Shown: positions 32,356 through 44,321, counted from the stretch's first letter. The stretch is DNA of 60,498 bases from Chrysophaeum taylorii (GCA_029834535.1 JAQMWT010000609.1:1-60498), one strand, 5' to 3'. Notes: a model not told the origin generated them from the letters alone. Program-made: numbers and translations.

Positions 32356-35300
32356 TCAGCTGTCGCCTTTCTGATCCGCGTCATCGGCAGCATCCGCCGT
32401 CGCAGAGTCCTCGTTTCCATCGCTGCCGGAGTCTGCAAGCAACGCCACTGGTTGCTGCACGTTAGCCGCAGTGGCGTCAGTAATGGCAGATTCCGCGTCC
32501 ATCGGAGCGTAGTCGTGTTGACTGGCCGCTGCGAGGGCCATCGGGCGTTGTGCCGTCGGATCAGCAGCGTCGTCGACAGCAGCCGAGTCACCAGTTCCCA
32601 CCTCCAAGTCCCCTTGCTTTTGCTCAGGGTGACCACCTGCTTGCTGCTGCGCCTCGGCAGGCAACGAGATTGCATTAGCACCAGCCTGAAATCGCGCCAT
32701 CATCACCGCACGTTCGAGCAGCGGAAGAGCGGCCGCAATTTGCTGAGTAGATGAATGCCCCGAGCCAAGGGTTTTTTCGAAGATCGAGGTAGCTCGCTGC
32801 GCAAGTGGGAATGCCTCGGCAAATTTTCCCTGAACGGCGCGTGACGGTGTGTGCCATTGCAGTGCAAATCAAAGAGTTGCGCACATTTCGAATGTACATC
32901 CATACAAAACACATCAGACCTGCTTGATTAACAACCCCATGAGGTTCTTGATCCAAGTTGCGAGGTCGGGGTGGTTCTCGCCAAGCGTGACCTTGCCAAT
33001 TTCGATGGCGCGGCGAAACAACGGCTCGGCCTCTTCGAGCTTGCCCTGCGTCGCATCTCATTGCCACTTGGAACCTCAACAGCTCACCTGGTTTTCCAAC
33101 AACACAGCGCGGTTGTTGAGCCATCTTGCGAGGTCGGGGTGGTTCTCGCCACGCGTGACCTTGCCAATTTCGATGGCGCGGCGAAACAGTGACTCGGCCT
33201 CTTCCAGCTTGCCCAGCGTCGAATCTCGGTGCCACATGGAACCTAAATAGTCCACCTGGTCGTGCAACAACAACCCGAGGTTGTTATGCCATGTTGCAAG
33301 GTCGCGGTGGTTCTCGCCGAGCGTGACCTTGCCAATTTCGATGGCGCGGCGAAACAACGGCTCGGCCTCCTCGAGCTTGCCCTGCGTCGAATCTCGGTGC
33401 CACTAGGAACCTAAATAGCCCACCTTTTTGTGCAACAACAACCCGAGGTTGTTTCGCCATTTTGCGAGGTCCGGGTGGTTCTCGCCGAGCGTGACCTTGC
33501 CACTGTCGATGGCGCGGCGAAACAGTGGCTCGGCCTCCTCGAGCTTGCCCTGCGTCGCGTCTCAGTGCTACTAGGAAGCTCAACAATCAACCTGCTCGTG
33601 CAACAACAACCCGAGGTTGTTATGCCATGTTGCAAGGTCGCGGTGGTTCTCGCCGAGCGTGACCTTGCCAATTTCGATGGCGCGGCGAAACAACGGCTCG
33701 GCCTCCTCGAGCCTGCCCTGCGTCGAATCTCGGTGCCACTAGGAACCTAAATAGCCCACCTTTTTGTGCAACAACAACCCGAGGTTGTTTCGCCATTTTG
33801 CGAGGTCCGGGTGGTTCTCGCCGAGCGTGACCTTGCTAATTTCGATGGCGCGGCGAAACAGTGGCTCGGCCTCCTCGAGCTTGCCCTGCGTCGCGTCTCA
33901 GTGCTACTAGGAAGCTCAACAATCAACCTGCTCGAGCAAGAACACAGCAAGGTTGTTGAGTGAAGTAGCATACTGCGGATGCTCTTCGACCAGCGTCAGC
34001 CTCTCGATTTGGAGACAGCGCGTGCGCAACTTCAGCGCCTCGACGTGTTTCCCCTGCGTCGCGTCTCAGTGCCACTTCGAACATCAACAATCAACCTGGT
34101 TGCTCATAAACACAGCGAGGTTGTTGAGGTCCGTCGCAACCTTAGGGTGCGACGGCCCTAACGCCTCCTCGTCGATCTTGAGAGCACGGCGATAAAGTGC
34201 CTCGGCCTCGTTGAACTTGCCCTGCGTCGCGTCTCAGCGCCACTTGGAACCTCAACAGCCCACCTTTTTGTGCAACAACCCCCCTAGGTTGTTAAGCCAT
34301 GTTGCGAGGCCGGGGTGGTTCTCGCCAAGCGTGACCTTGCCAATTTCGATGGCGCGGCGATACAACGGCTCGGCCTCGTCGTAATTACCCTGCGTCGCGT
34401 CTCATTGCCACTTGGAACCTCAACAGCTCACCTGGTTTTCCAACAAACTCCCGAGGTTGCTGAGCCATGTTGCGAGGTCGGGGTGGTTCTCGCCGAGGGT
34501 GACCTTGCCAATTTCGATGGCGCGGCGAAACAACGGCTCGGACTCGTCGTATTTGCCCTGCGTCGCGTCTCATTGCCACTTGGAACCTCAACAGCTCTCC
34601 TGGTTTTCCAACAACACAGCGAGGTTGTTGAGTCTTGTTGCGAGGTCGGGGTGGTTCTCGCCGAGGGTGACCTTGCCAATTTCGATGGCGCGGCGATACA
34701 ACGGCTCGGCCTCGTCGTAATTACCCTGCGTCGCGTCTCATTGCCACTTGGAACCTCAACAGCTCACCTGGTTTTCCAACAACAAAGCGAGGTTGTTGAG
34801 TCGTGTTGCGAGGTCGGGGTGGTTCTCGCCGAGGGTGACCTTGCCAATTTCGATGGCGCGGCGATACAACGGCTCGGACTCGTCGTATTTGCCCTGCGTT
34901 GCGTTTGAGGCCACCTCCTGGAACCTCAAAAGCCCACCTGGTCGCGCAACAATGTAGCGAGGTTGTTGAGAACTGTCGCGACATTTTCGTGTTCCGAACC
35001 GAACACCTTCGTGTGAGCGTCCAGCGCTTCTTCCAAGAGACCACGAGCTTCATCGTACTTTGCCTGCGTGTTACCGGTGCACCCATCATTTGTCTTCCAC
35101 AGAAATGCGTCTGCCAAAATGCAACTCTAACCGACCTGATCTCGCAGCAATAAGGCGAGCGAAACAATAAGCGGCGAAACCTCTCGCTCCCCGGGCGGAA
35201 GTCGGTCGAGAGCAGCCCGCCCGGTCTTCGCAAACCATTCCCTCAACTGGCCGATGACGAGTTGATTCACCCTCACGAAACCAATGCCGGATTGCCGGAC

Positions 35301-36293
35301 GGCCTCGAAAATACGTACCTTGTCCTTCTCCTTTGTGGCGGTGGCACGTTGCATGTCGATTTCGGACACGACCTTCGCGAGCGAGTCGAATTCCTCGACG
35401 AGAGACTTCTCGAAGTCTCGAGCCTCGGTGGGCGGCATGATCAATTCGAACTTGTTCTCGTATCGCACCGTCAAGAAACATTCGTTGAGGCACCAGGCGC
35501 GGCCAAAAGCTGCCGGCTTCTTCCACGGCTCGGCCAACATCCATGTAGCGCCGCTCGTCCGGATGGGCCATCCCTCGTCCATCCGTTCGAGATCTTCCTT
35601 TTTTTTGGCCTTGGCCCCAGGAACAATATCATTCTGTGCGACGCAAAACATGTCGACCCAAAAGTAGGCGTCCTCGGGAGGATCCTGCTGAGCGACGGCC
35701 GCCAGCGCCGTCGAAAAACTCGAGGTCCAAGTGTAACTCAAAAAGTGAGTCGTCGATCCAAAGTAGGGCCGGCCGTTGGCGTCGTGCGTAAAGGACCGAT
35801 CCCCGGTAACTTCTGCCGCCAGAAGCAAAGTCTCGACGAGGCTTACCGCAGTTCCACCCGTCAGAAATCGGATCGACCACGGTGGAGATTTCGTAGACGG
35901 GAGCTTCTCCTCTGGAGATCCGGCGAACCAGTCGTCCGTCTCGACGCTCTTCTCCCCGACGATATGGAAGGAATTGACCATTTTTGCCGCGGTGGCGCCA
36001 AGCTCCTTCTCGAGACCAGAATGCCAGTCGCGGAGAAACTGGAGGGACACGGCGCGATGCTCGAGCAGGATCCGCTCTTCTCGTGAAGCAGCCGTGAGTC
36101 GCGGTTGTACATCTCGAAGCTTGTCGATGAGGCTCGCTTCGCGTCGATTTGATCTTCCGCGATTATTCAGCAAAATCGCGACACCAACCGCGGCGACGGA
36201 TGCAGCGGTTAAGGGAGCGAGTGGCGACGAGGCGCACCGCGTGAGGAGCCTCCGAAGGGCGTCGGGGACTCGGAACGCTCTCCCAGCACACAT
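32356..36293 (-). CDS. TIR-like/TPR membrane protein C, 15 exons, about 1089 aa
   Basis: Exon 1 (36293-35136, 386 codons) has the hydrophobic segment near residues 22-42, HFLSYTW in place of HFLSHTW, and WCLNE. Intron 1 (35064-35135, 72 nt) has an in-frame TAG here, which confirms it is an intron; in A and B it is open. Thirteen 126-nt TPR exons follow: 34938-35063, 34768-34893, 34600-34725, 34432-34557, 34264-34389, 34096-34221, 33928-34053, 33760-33885, 33592-33717, 33424-33549, 33256-33381, 33088-33213, 32920-33045. The last intron is 32830-32919 and the last exon 32829-32356. The intron at 34558-34599 has donor GA instead of GT, and the intron at 33214-33255 ends CTG instead of CAG. Exon pairs 33256-33549 and 33592-33885 are near-identical: a recent two-cassette duplication. 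It has the largest cassette number of the four. Confidence 0.75.
32920..35063 (-). repeat. TPR exon cassette array of gene C (13 units)
   Basis: A 168-bp period with one 44-nt intron. It includes a 336-bp tandem duplication (about 33256-33591 versus 33592-33927), and a run of near-identical [23 protein letters not shown] units at 34264-34893. Confidence 0.85.
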
Positions 36294-36315
36294 GGCTCGA
36301 CACGCGCTCGACTAA

Positions 36316-37960
36316 CTTATCGCCACTGTTTCGTCAAGGGTTTGGGACGGAGACACGTTGTATTAGGGTTTTGAAATGGTCGGGGGCGCAGTATGTGTTT
36401 TTCAAGAACCAGAATTACCCCCCCGCCGTGCGCCGCGACCTCCGCGCGTGGGAGCCTGCCCTGGTACGTCCTGGGGTCTTCCTTGCTTTGGCCGTCACGA
36501 TTGGACGCATGGGTTAGGGTTGTCCGTTCGCATTCAGTTGCCCGAAACACCAGGGACCTATTCGGGCTGCACCGCTCCGCATTCGAGGCAGATGACGAAG
36601 CCAGCGTCAATGTCAGGGGTGTAATGGGGGGATCATCTCGGCATCCAAGTCGACGACGCCCTTGGTGGTGTCTTTGTCTTTTTTTGTAGGGGACGATCGG
36701 TGGTAGTGCTCTGCGGTTGGGCATTACCGCGAGTCGGTGATGATTCGGAGGGCGATGCGGGCTTTTTTGAGAAGGGCCTTCTGGGCTTGGCGACAGCCGC
36801 ATCCCGGGGGGGGCGCGCGAGAATACGGAAAGAACGCCCCGCCAGCACGAAAGCTTAGCGCTGGGGGGTCGGAGTCCCCCCTCCTAGGACGACGGGCACC
36901 GCGGCACCTGAGTGGCTCCACAAGGTAGGCTGCGGTTTGGCAGGGAAATTGGGTTTCGAGGGGGGTGTTCGGTGTCGTCATCATCGTCGTCTTGAGGACA
37001 GGACGCGTACAATATCCCGACAAGTTTTACTTTGGCTCGGAGTCGCGCGTATGGCCAAGGCACAGTGATTTTCCTGAGGCCGCGCTCGCTCTGGTCCGAT
37101 TCTCTTAACGCCTTTAATGCCCGCGAAGAGCGCGAGGCTAGCAGAGGCGCTCACTCCCGGCCGAGTCGCCGGCACCCAGTCCGTGGCCGTTCGTAGTTCT
37201 AATAGCTCTGCTGGCCACCTGGGCGCTCGGCAAGCATTCGAGGCCTCTTCTTCTAGAGTGCGCGCGCGGTGGTCAGGTCAGACACCCCCCTAGCACGAAA
37301 CTTTCGTGCTGGAAGGTCGCAGACTCCCCCACGGGCACAAAACTTTAGCGCTGGGGCTCACGCCCAGCAAAAACGCTATCCTCGCGCCCCCCCCCCCCGC
37401 CCCCCCTCGAATGCGGCTGTAGCCCTGGCCGTCGTCTCAACCGATGCCTGCGCCGCCACAGCTGTCTGCGCCACGGCCTTCTGCTTGCTCTCGGCCCCCT
37501 CGGTAGGTAGCCTCTAACAATTTGGTTGCGGTTTCCGCAAGCGCCACCGCCAAATCAATTCGCCTCCAAGATGTGTATTTGCACCAAGTCGCCCCGTCTC
37601 GTCATCTGCGCTTGCGGAGCATCTTGTCTACTTTGTCCAGCACCTTCTGCTTATTCGCACGTCACCCCACGGCCTCGACAACCCTACGGCATGGCGCCAG
37701 TGCGATGGTCACGCACCGCGGCGCGGCTGACAGGCTTTCCTCGCCGTGCTTCCAACCAGGCCACCGATCTGCTCAAACGACGCCGCGGTCGCCCGTTTGC
37801 ACGACATTATGGTGCGTAGCTGGAGTGTGGTGCAAGTGCGTGGCGGTCGGTGGCCAGCGCGTTGTCGAGGGACTGTGCTAGCAAGAAAGGCGCGAAAAAC
37901 GAGGATGGCGAGCCGAGGGGCTTATGATGATGGCAACTTGCTCGCGCACGACCATATGCG
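36316..37960. other. C-D intergenic region (repeat of 24118-25814)
   Basis: No gene is supported. It should contain the promoter of gene C on the minus strand. It holds a C-homopolymer near 37387-37406. The last part (about 37800-37960) continues into the non-coding 3' side of gene D. Confidence 0.5.
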
Positions 37961-38133
37961 CGCCTCACCAAGCGCATTCTTCAGCTGTCGCCTTTCTGAT
38001 CCGCGTCATCGGCAGCATCCGCCGTCGCAGAGTCCTCGTTTCCATCGCTGCCGGAGTCTGCAAGCAACGCCATTGGTTGCTGCACGTTAGCCGCAGTGGC
38101 GTCAGCAATGGCAGATTCCGCGTCCATCGGAGC

Positions 38134-40587
38134 TTAGTCGTGTTGACTGGCCGCTGCGAGGGCCATCGGGCGTTGCGCCGTCGGATCAGCAGCGATGTCG
38201 ACAGCAGCCGAGTCACCAGTTCCCACCACCAAGTCCCCTTGCTTTTGCTCAGGGTGACCACCTGCTTGCTGCTGCGCCTCGGCAGGCGACGAGACTGCAT
38301 TAGCACCAGCCTGAAATCGCGCCATTATCACCGCAATTTTGAGCTTCTGGACGTCGGCAGCAAGTTTCTGAGTACGTGGATGCCCCAAGCCAAGGGTTTG
38401 TTGGAAGATCGAGGCAGCTCGCTGCGCAAAAGGGAGTGCCTCGGCATGGTTTCCCTGAAACAACAGCGGGCGACGTTGGATGCCACTGCCATGCTTTTCG
38501 ACGAGTTGGGCACATTTCGAACGTACATACAGACAAACACATCAGACCTGCTCGCTCAACACCGAAGCGAGGTTGTTGAGGTCCGTCGCAACCTCAGGAT
38601 GCGACGGCCCCACCGCCTCCTCGTCGATCTTGAGAGCACGGCGATAAAGTGCCTCGGCCTCGTTGAGCTTGCCCTGCGTCGCGTCTCAGCGCCACTTGGA
38701 ACCTCAACAATCAACCTGGTTTTTCAGCAAACCAGCGAGGTTGTTGAGCAACGTGGCGACAGCCGGATGGCTGTCGCCGAGCGCCTCTTGACGGATTTTG
38801 AGCGAGCGATCGTAGAGCAGCCTGGCCTCGTCGTATTGACCCTGCGTCGCGTCTCAAGGCCACCTGGAACCTCAACAACCAACCTGGTCGTGCAACCACC
38901 CTGCAAGGTTGTTGAGCAATGTCGCGACAGCCGGATGGCTGTCGCCGAGCGCCGCCTCGCTGATTTTGAGTGAGCGATCGAAGAGCGGCTTGGCCTCGTC
39001 GAATTTGCTCTACGTCGCGTCTCAGGGCAACCTGGAACCTCAACAGCCCACCTGTTTCTGCAACAAGAGAGCGAAGTTGTCGAGCCACGTTGCGAGGTCG
39101 GTGTGGTTCTCGCCAAGCGTGACCTCGCCAATTTCGATGGCGCGGCGATGCAACGGCTCGGCCTCGTCGTATTTGCCCTGCGCCGCGTCTCATTGCCACT
39201 TGGAATCTCAACAGCTCACCTGGTTTTCCAACAACACAGCGAGGTTATTGAGCCGTCTTGCGAGGTCGGGGTGGTTCTCGCCGAGCGTGACCTTGCCAAT
39301 TTCGATGGCGCGGCGAAACAGCGGCTCGGCCTCTTTGAGCTTACCCTGCGTCGCTTCTCAGGACTCTTTTAAGCCTCAACAACCCACCTGGTCGCGCAAC
39401 AACGCAGCGAGGTTGTTGAGAATTGTCGCAACATTTTCGTGTTCCGAACCGAACTGTTTCGTGTAAGCGTCTAGCGCATCTTCCAAAAGACCACGAGCTT
39501 CGTCGTACTCTGCCTGCGTGTTGCCGGCGCACCCGTCATTTGTTCTCCACAGAAATGCGTCTGCCAAAATGCAGGTTTCACCGACCTGATCTCGCAGCAA
39601 CAAGGCGAGCGAAACAATAAGCGGCGAAACCTCTCGCTCCCCGGGCGGAAGTCGGTCGAGAGCAGCCCGCCCGGTCTTCGCAAACCATTCCCTCAACTGG
39701 CCGATGACGAGTTGATTCACCCTCACGAAACCAATGCCGGATTGCCGGACGGCCTCGAAAATACGTACCTTGTCCTTCTCCTTTGTGGCGGTGGCGTTTT
39801 GCATGTCGATTTCGGACACGACCTTCGCGAGCGAGTCGAATTCCTCGACGAGAGACTTCTCGAAGTCTCGAGCCTCGGTGGGCGGCATGATCAACTCGAA
39901 CTTGTTCTCGCATCGCACCGTCAAGAAACACTCGTTGAGGCACCAGGCGCGGCCAAAAGCTGCTGGCTTCCTCCACGGCTCGGCCAACGTCCACGTAGCG
40001 CCGCTCGTCCGGATGGGCCAGCCTGCATCCATTCGTTCGAGATCTTCCTTTTTTTTGGCCTTGGCCCCAGGAACAAAATCATTCTGTGCGACGCAAAACA
40101 TGTCGACCCAAAAGTAGTTGTCCTCGGGAGGATCCTGCTGAGCGACGGCCGCCAGCATCGTCGAAAAACTCGAGGTCCAAGTGTAACTCAAAAAGTGTGT
40201 CGTCGATTCAAAGTACGGCCGGCAGTTGGCGTCGTGCGTAAAGGACCGATCCCCGGTAACTTCTGCCGCCAGAAGCAAAGTCTCGACGAGGCTTAACTCA
40301 GTTCCACCCGTCAGAAATCGGATCGACCACGGTGGAGATTTCGCGGACGGGAGCTTCTTCTCTGGAGATCCGGCGAACCAGTCGTCCGTCTCGACGCTCC
40401 TCTCCCCGACGATATGGAAGGAATTGACCTTTTTTGCCTCGTCGGCGCCAAGCTCCTTCTCGAGACCAGAATACCAGTCGCGGAGAAACTGGAGGGACAC
40501 GGCGCGACGCTCGAGCAGGATCCGCTCTTCTCGTGAAGCAGCCGTGAGTCGCGGTTGTACATCCCGAAGCTTGTCGATGACGTCCAT
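38134..40587 (-). pseudogene. TIR-like/TPR gene D, truncated at both ends
   Basis: Homology to the family starts at about codon 54 of exon 1: the membrane segment and normal start are missing, replaced by unrelated sequence giving an ATG at 40587. The rest of exon 1 (to 39586) keeps HFLSYTW and WCLNE. Intron 1 is 39514-39585 (72 nt). Six 126-nt TPR exons follow: 39388-39513, 39220-39345, 39052-39177, 38884-39009 (acceptor TAG), 38716-38841, 38548-38673. The last intron is 93 nt (38455-38547). The last exon ends at TAA (38134-38136) where A and C read TAC, cutting about 46 residues of the shared tail. Two TPR units (SLKIxxxALGDSHPAVATLL type) are found only here. It may be a pseudogene, or a soluble short form of about 692 aa. 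Confidence 0.7.
38548..39513 (-). repeat. TPR exon cassette array of gene D (6 units)
   Basis: Exactly 168-bp period. Two units are of a type absent from A-C, while the flanking units are shared, indicating different cassette content. Confidence 0.85.
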
Positions 40588-42000
40588 GATCTATCGACGA
40601 TTCCGATTCAAATCTGCTGCGAACGAGGTTTTTTTTTTAATTATTCGCCGGCTCGCGGGTTGTGGCGACTCCCACTCGCTTCCGGTGTCGACCGCGAACC
40701 GAAAGGCCCCGTAGAGCGCCGCGTGAGGACCAACTCGGAGGGTCTTGATTACAACACACAGACTCCGGCTCTCCTCGCTCCTCTTGAAACCTGGTTATGG
40801 TAATAACGTCGTTTTACCAGCGTGTGACTCACTGTGAGCTGTTTTCCATGGAAAACACGGGTTAGGGTTAGCATGAGTTGTTAAGGGTCATAATAATGGC
40901 AAGAGTTACCGCGAACGTCGCGAGGTCCTTTTTTTTTTGTGTTTTAAACCGGTAAAAAACTGACACGCACATTTGGGGGGGTTAGGTTTTGAACCGCCAC
41001 GTCAGCTCACTTCCACCGCCAAAAATCTAAGCTGCTTTGATCACCGCACGTTCCGCCCTTTAAAACCTCCTTTGAGTGTGTACTCCTAATAAACCCCGAG
41101 TTGACCCGAGGAGCAAACGAAACTAGCGCAGGGCGAACGAACCTCGGAATGGCGTGTGGCTGTGGGGCGCGGCGTGCGGGGGCTTCTGCGGTTTGCCACC
41201 GGCTTCGGTGCTGGCTGAGCATCGTCGGTGTCGTCAGCGCGGCAAGGGACTCGACGAGCAAAGGATCGTCGTCGTCTTCACAGCCACCCACGCACTCCAG
41301 GAGGAACTAGCCATGCTCCACATTGTGCATTGGTTGAGCAGGTCGACGTAGGTAAAGAGGAGGTGGTGAACGGTCTTTGGTGTGGTGGTGGCAACGTCGG
41401 GATTTGGTGTGGACGACCTTGCAGCAGCAGGAGCGCGGACTGGACGGCGAGGTGATCAAGTCGGGGGGCGAGCAGGGGGATCTAACTGGGCAGCGCCATG
41501 GACGGCCCAGTCGGAGGCAGTGGTCATTTTCTTCTGCTTCCATATCTGGGACGTCGACGACGACGACGGTGGCGAGGACGCCTGCTCAACCCATAGAGCT
41601 GACGTAATTTGCCCGTGCGTGAGTGCGTGCAGACCGCGTGTCGCGCATTTCTATTCGAACGTACTGTCGCCGTTTTGCGTTGTGATCGCGTAGCTGCCCA
41701 CCAACTCCTGGTCCCTCCGACCATAACGGTTACCGGCAACTTCCTTCAACGGGAGGCAGTAGAAGAGAAAAAGTTTTTGAGCAGCGTCAACTCTGAGGCG
41801 AGATGTTAATAAAACCGGTCGTAAAATAATCAATCGCAGCAAAATCCCGGATAATTAAAGCATGTCCGGTTCGGTAGTAGCAAGAGTGTGCTGACGCAAG
41901 AGTTTTTGTTCTTCTCGCCATCACGAGTCAGCCAGCCAAAAGTAGTAGTTTTAGGGCTGCCAAAAACTAAACTGGACGTCATCAAGCTCTTCTTCTTCTG
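40588..42000. other. unassigned DNA between gene D and the channel-like gene
   Basis: Begins at the duplicon breakpoint. GGGTTAGGGTTAG at 40859-40871 is two telomere-like repeats only. Short poly-T runs are present. I see no convincing gene; plus-strand ORFs near 41200-41700 are Arg/Thr/Trp-rich and look spurious. Confidence 0.4.
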
Positions 42001-42533
42001 TAATCTGCTCACGCGCATTGAGCTGTCGTCTCTTCGGCAACGCGAGCTGTCGCAGAGTTTGGCCGCTGCTGCTGCTGCGAGGGCCAAAAGACCGCGGGAA
42101 GCCTATCGAAGAAGAAGAGTTGTACGCGCAAAAGACGACAGCAGACACGTTGTAACAATTGCGGTTCTCGTCCGACACGAGGTCTCCTCGCTCGTAGTGG
42201 AAACTTCTACTTCGCTCGGACCGACCTGACCCTTTTCTCCCCTTTGTTCGCGCGCCATCCCAGACGCGGGGATTTTTCGGAGACAAACAACATCCAGGGG
42301 CGAATCCTTCAAAGGAGAAAGATGCGGCCCAAATCGCTCGCTCGACCACATCATCCGATGGCATTTTTGGAGTTGAACCCTCAAACATGTCGCCTTTCCA
42401 ACTCGGTCGCCGTCCGTCCGTCACCGAGAGGAGAAGAAAAAGCAAAGACTCTCTCCCGGTGGGAGTAGGAGGAGTCGCCCACGTTTGCTTCGTCTGCGGG
42501 TTTTTTTGGTCTCGCAAGTCGCGTCTCGATGAA

Positions 42534-43787
42534 CTAGGGTGGCGACAGGGGGAGGAGGAGAGGCGTTGATTCGCTCGGCGGCGGCTCAGATTGAACCTTT
42601 TCTTCGCTTGGCAGCTTGGGCGAATCAAGGGCTTCGCCGTGCGCGATCTTCGTTCTGGACGCCGCGTAGGGGCCGTCGTCTTTGAACACTTTTTCCAGAA
42701 ATTCGTCCCAAGTCCCGCGAAGGCGAGTCTTTTGCGTATCCAAGGTGTGCAGAACCATGGGAGGTGTACGAGAATCCATCCGGCGATGAGGACCAGAGAA
42801 GTGACGAAGTCGACGAAACCAGAGATCGACGGCAGCGCGTACTCGACCACGAGCGTCTCCAAGACTGGAACGAGCAAGAAGCCGAAACACGCGATGATGT
42901 AGGAGTCTGCCTTGGTCATCGTTTGCGGCACGTCGGGGAGTTTGTCGGTTATGGTTGTCTTGTACGCGCTCACGGTCAGCATGCCGGTCACGATCACCTC
43001 TAGTCTCGCACTCCGGTCCTTGAGTAATGCCATAAAAACGCAGACACAAGCTAGGACAATCACGAAGAGCGGCGCGACAATCTTGTGAACGAAAGATGCG
43101 AGGTTGCGCTCGCACACCACGCAAAGCACGGGACGATCGGGCTTGTTGGCGCGCGGCAGGTAGGCGACGCGCGACTTGCCGAACACGAGGTCCCCAACCG
43201 GCGTCGACGGCCGCACGTTGATCGGATACTTGTCCTCTTTATATTCTTGCGCGACTCTCTTGCCGAGCTCCGAGTCGAGGTACCACGTCTTGTTATTCGA
43301 TTGTCGTATTTTTAGCTGCAGCGGCACGACGACGGCATCTTCCGGGTAGTCGCGCAGCTCCGCGAATATCGCCAACTTCGCGCCCACGACGTGCTTGCTG
43401 CACCGAGACCAGGTTGCCATCAAACCTAGTCCAGCACGAGTTTTGGTGCCTCTCGAGCTGGCCGAGCTGGTTCTCGAACATCCTGTCGAGTTCGACGGGG
43501 AACGAACGAACGTCTCCTACGGGCCAACATCCGTAAGCTCTGTTTTTTAGCTCTTCGATCTTCGAATCCTTCGAGAGACGGATCTCCTCATTCCTCAGTT
43601 TGTCGCAGAATTCCGCGTCGATCCAAAACCACTTTAATTCGATTTCGACATCGGCGCTTTGTTTCACAAAATCCAGCTCTTGCACCTTGACGGTGACGAC
43701 AACCCAGAACCGACGCGGATCTTCTTCCCGTCAAACTCTTCGTCCGTTCCGTAGATAGTCTCGAAGCCTCCACTCATCGCTGTGGAC
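42534..43787 (-). CDS. pentameric ligand-gated ion channel-like protein (frames need joining)
   Basis: Minus strand. A start MSGGFETIYG at 43787 leads to a beta-rich segment (VVVTVKVQELDFV, WFWIDAEFCD) in a second frame (43700-43430), then a third frame (43423 onward) with AELRDYPEDAVVVPLQL. The last equals the FPFD region of the extracellular domain but lacks the two cysteines of the Cys-loop. Four transmembrane segments follow: residues about 112-134, 139-160 (RLEVIVTGMLTVSAYKTTITD, the pore helix with its Pro-containing turn KLPDVP), 171-195 and 204-222 of that ORF. The spacing and the M2-M3 sequence are typical of the Cys-loop receptor membrane domain. After M4, the frame ending at 42534 (acidic, Pro/Ser-rich tail) looks more natural than the long ORF running to 41951. 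The frame changes near 43420 and 43710 may be tiny introns, assembly errors or damage. Confidence 0.6.
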
Positions 43788-44321
43788 CTTTTGCAACACA
43801 GTGGTGTCGTCGCGGCAAGATTGGGTAATAATGACGTCTCGAAAGACAGAGAATGTGGGGAGTAAAGAAACTCAAGGGTTAGTGTTAGAACGTGCGCGCT
43901 TAGAGTCTCGAGTGGGTGTGAGCCGGAAGGCCCTATAGCCTAACCGTCCAGGCGTCGGTGGTGCAGGGAACTGGCGGCGACCGAGTGACAGACAGACGGA
44001 GGGGCAAAAAGGTTTCTGTAAGCGTCTTGGCGCTCCCTCAAGTGCTGCGCCTCAATGCCGGAGGTGGCCGCCTTCGACATACTGGAGGCCCGCTAGAAGG
44101 AGACGGGCACGCTCACGGTGGTGCACCGTGATGGAGAGACGCCATCGTAGAGGCGCGGAAGGGAAGGAGCACGCAGTGTTGATGCCAACTTGACGGGCAA
44201 GACGGTGGAGAAAAAAAAGCCTCGTAGGTTGTCACTACCCTCCGCGAAATTACCAACGACAAAGCACGGGCCGAAACTCCGAGAGGCGGTCCCGGAACGG
44301 GCCCCGCGAGGCTGCCGGGTC

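Larger units (their letters stand above)
31760..40577 (-). repeat. duplicon unit 2 carrying TIR-like/TPR genes C and D
   Basis: Homologous to 19912-29104. Homology ends abruptly inside the first exon of gene D at about 40577 (CTTGTCGATGA then unrelated sequence), so the unit is truncated there. Confidence 0.8.

Noticed and set aside
32920..35063. CRISPR-like regular repeat array
   Set aside because: The 168-bp period is a protein-coding exon plus intron, with all parts similar; there are no short repeats with unique spacers, and the genome is eukaryotic.
40859..40871. Telomeric repeat
   Set aside because: Only two GGGTTA units, which occur by chance; no array.
41951..42533. C-terminal 190-residue extension of the channel-like ORF
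   Set aside because: Composition is basic, low-information and unlike a channel tail; the alternative frame ending at 42534 is acidic and better formed. Probably a chance open frame in GC-rich DNA.
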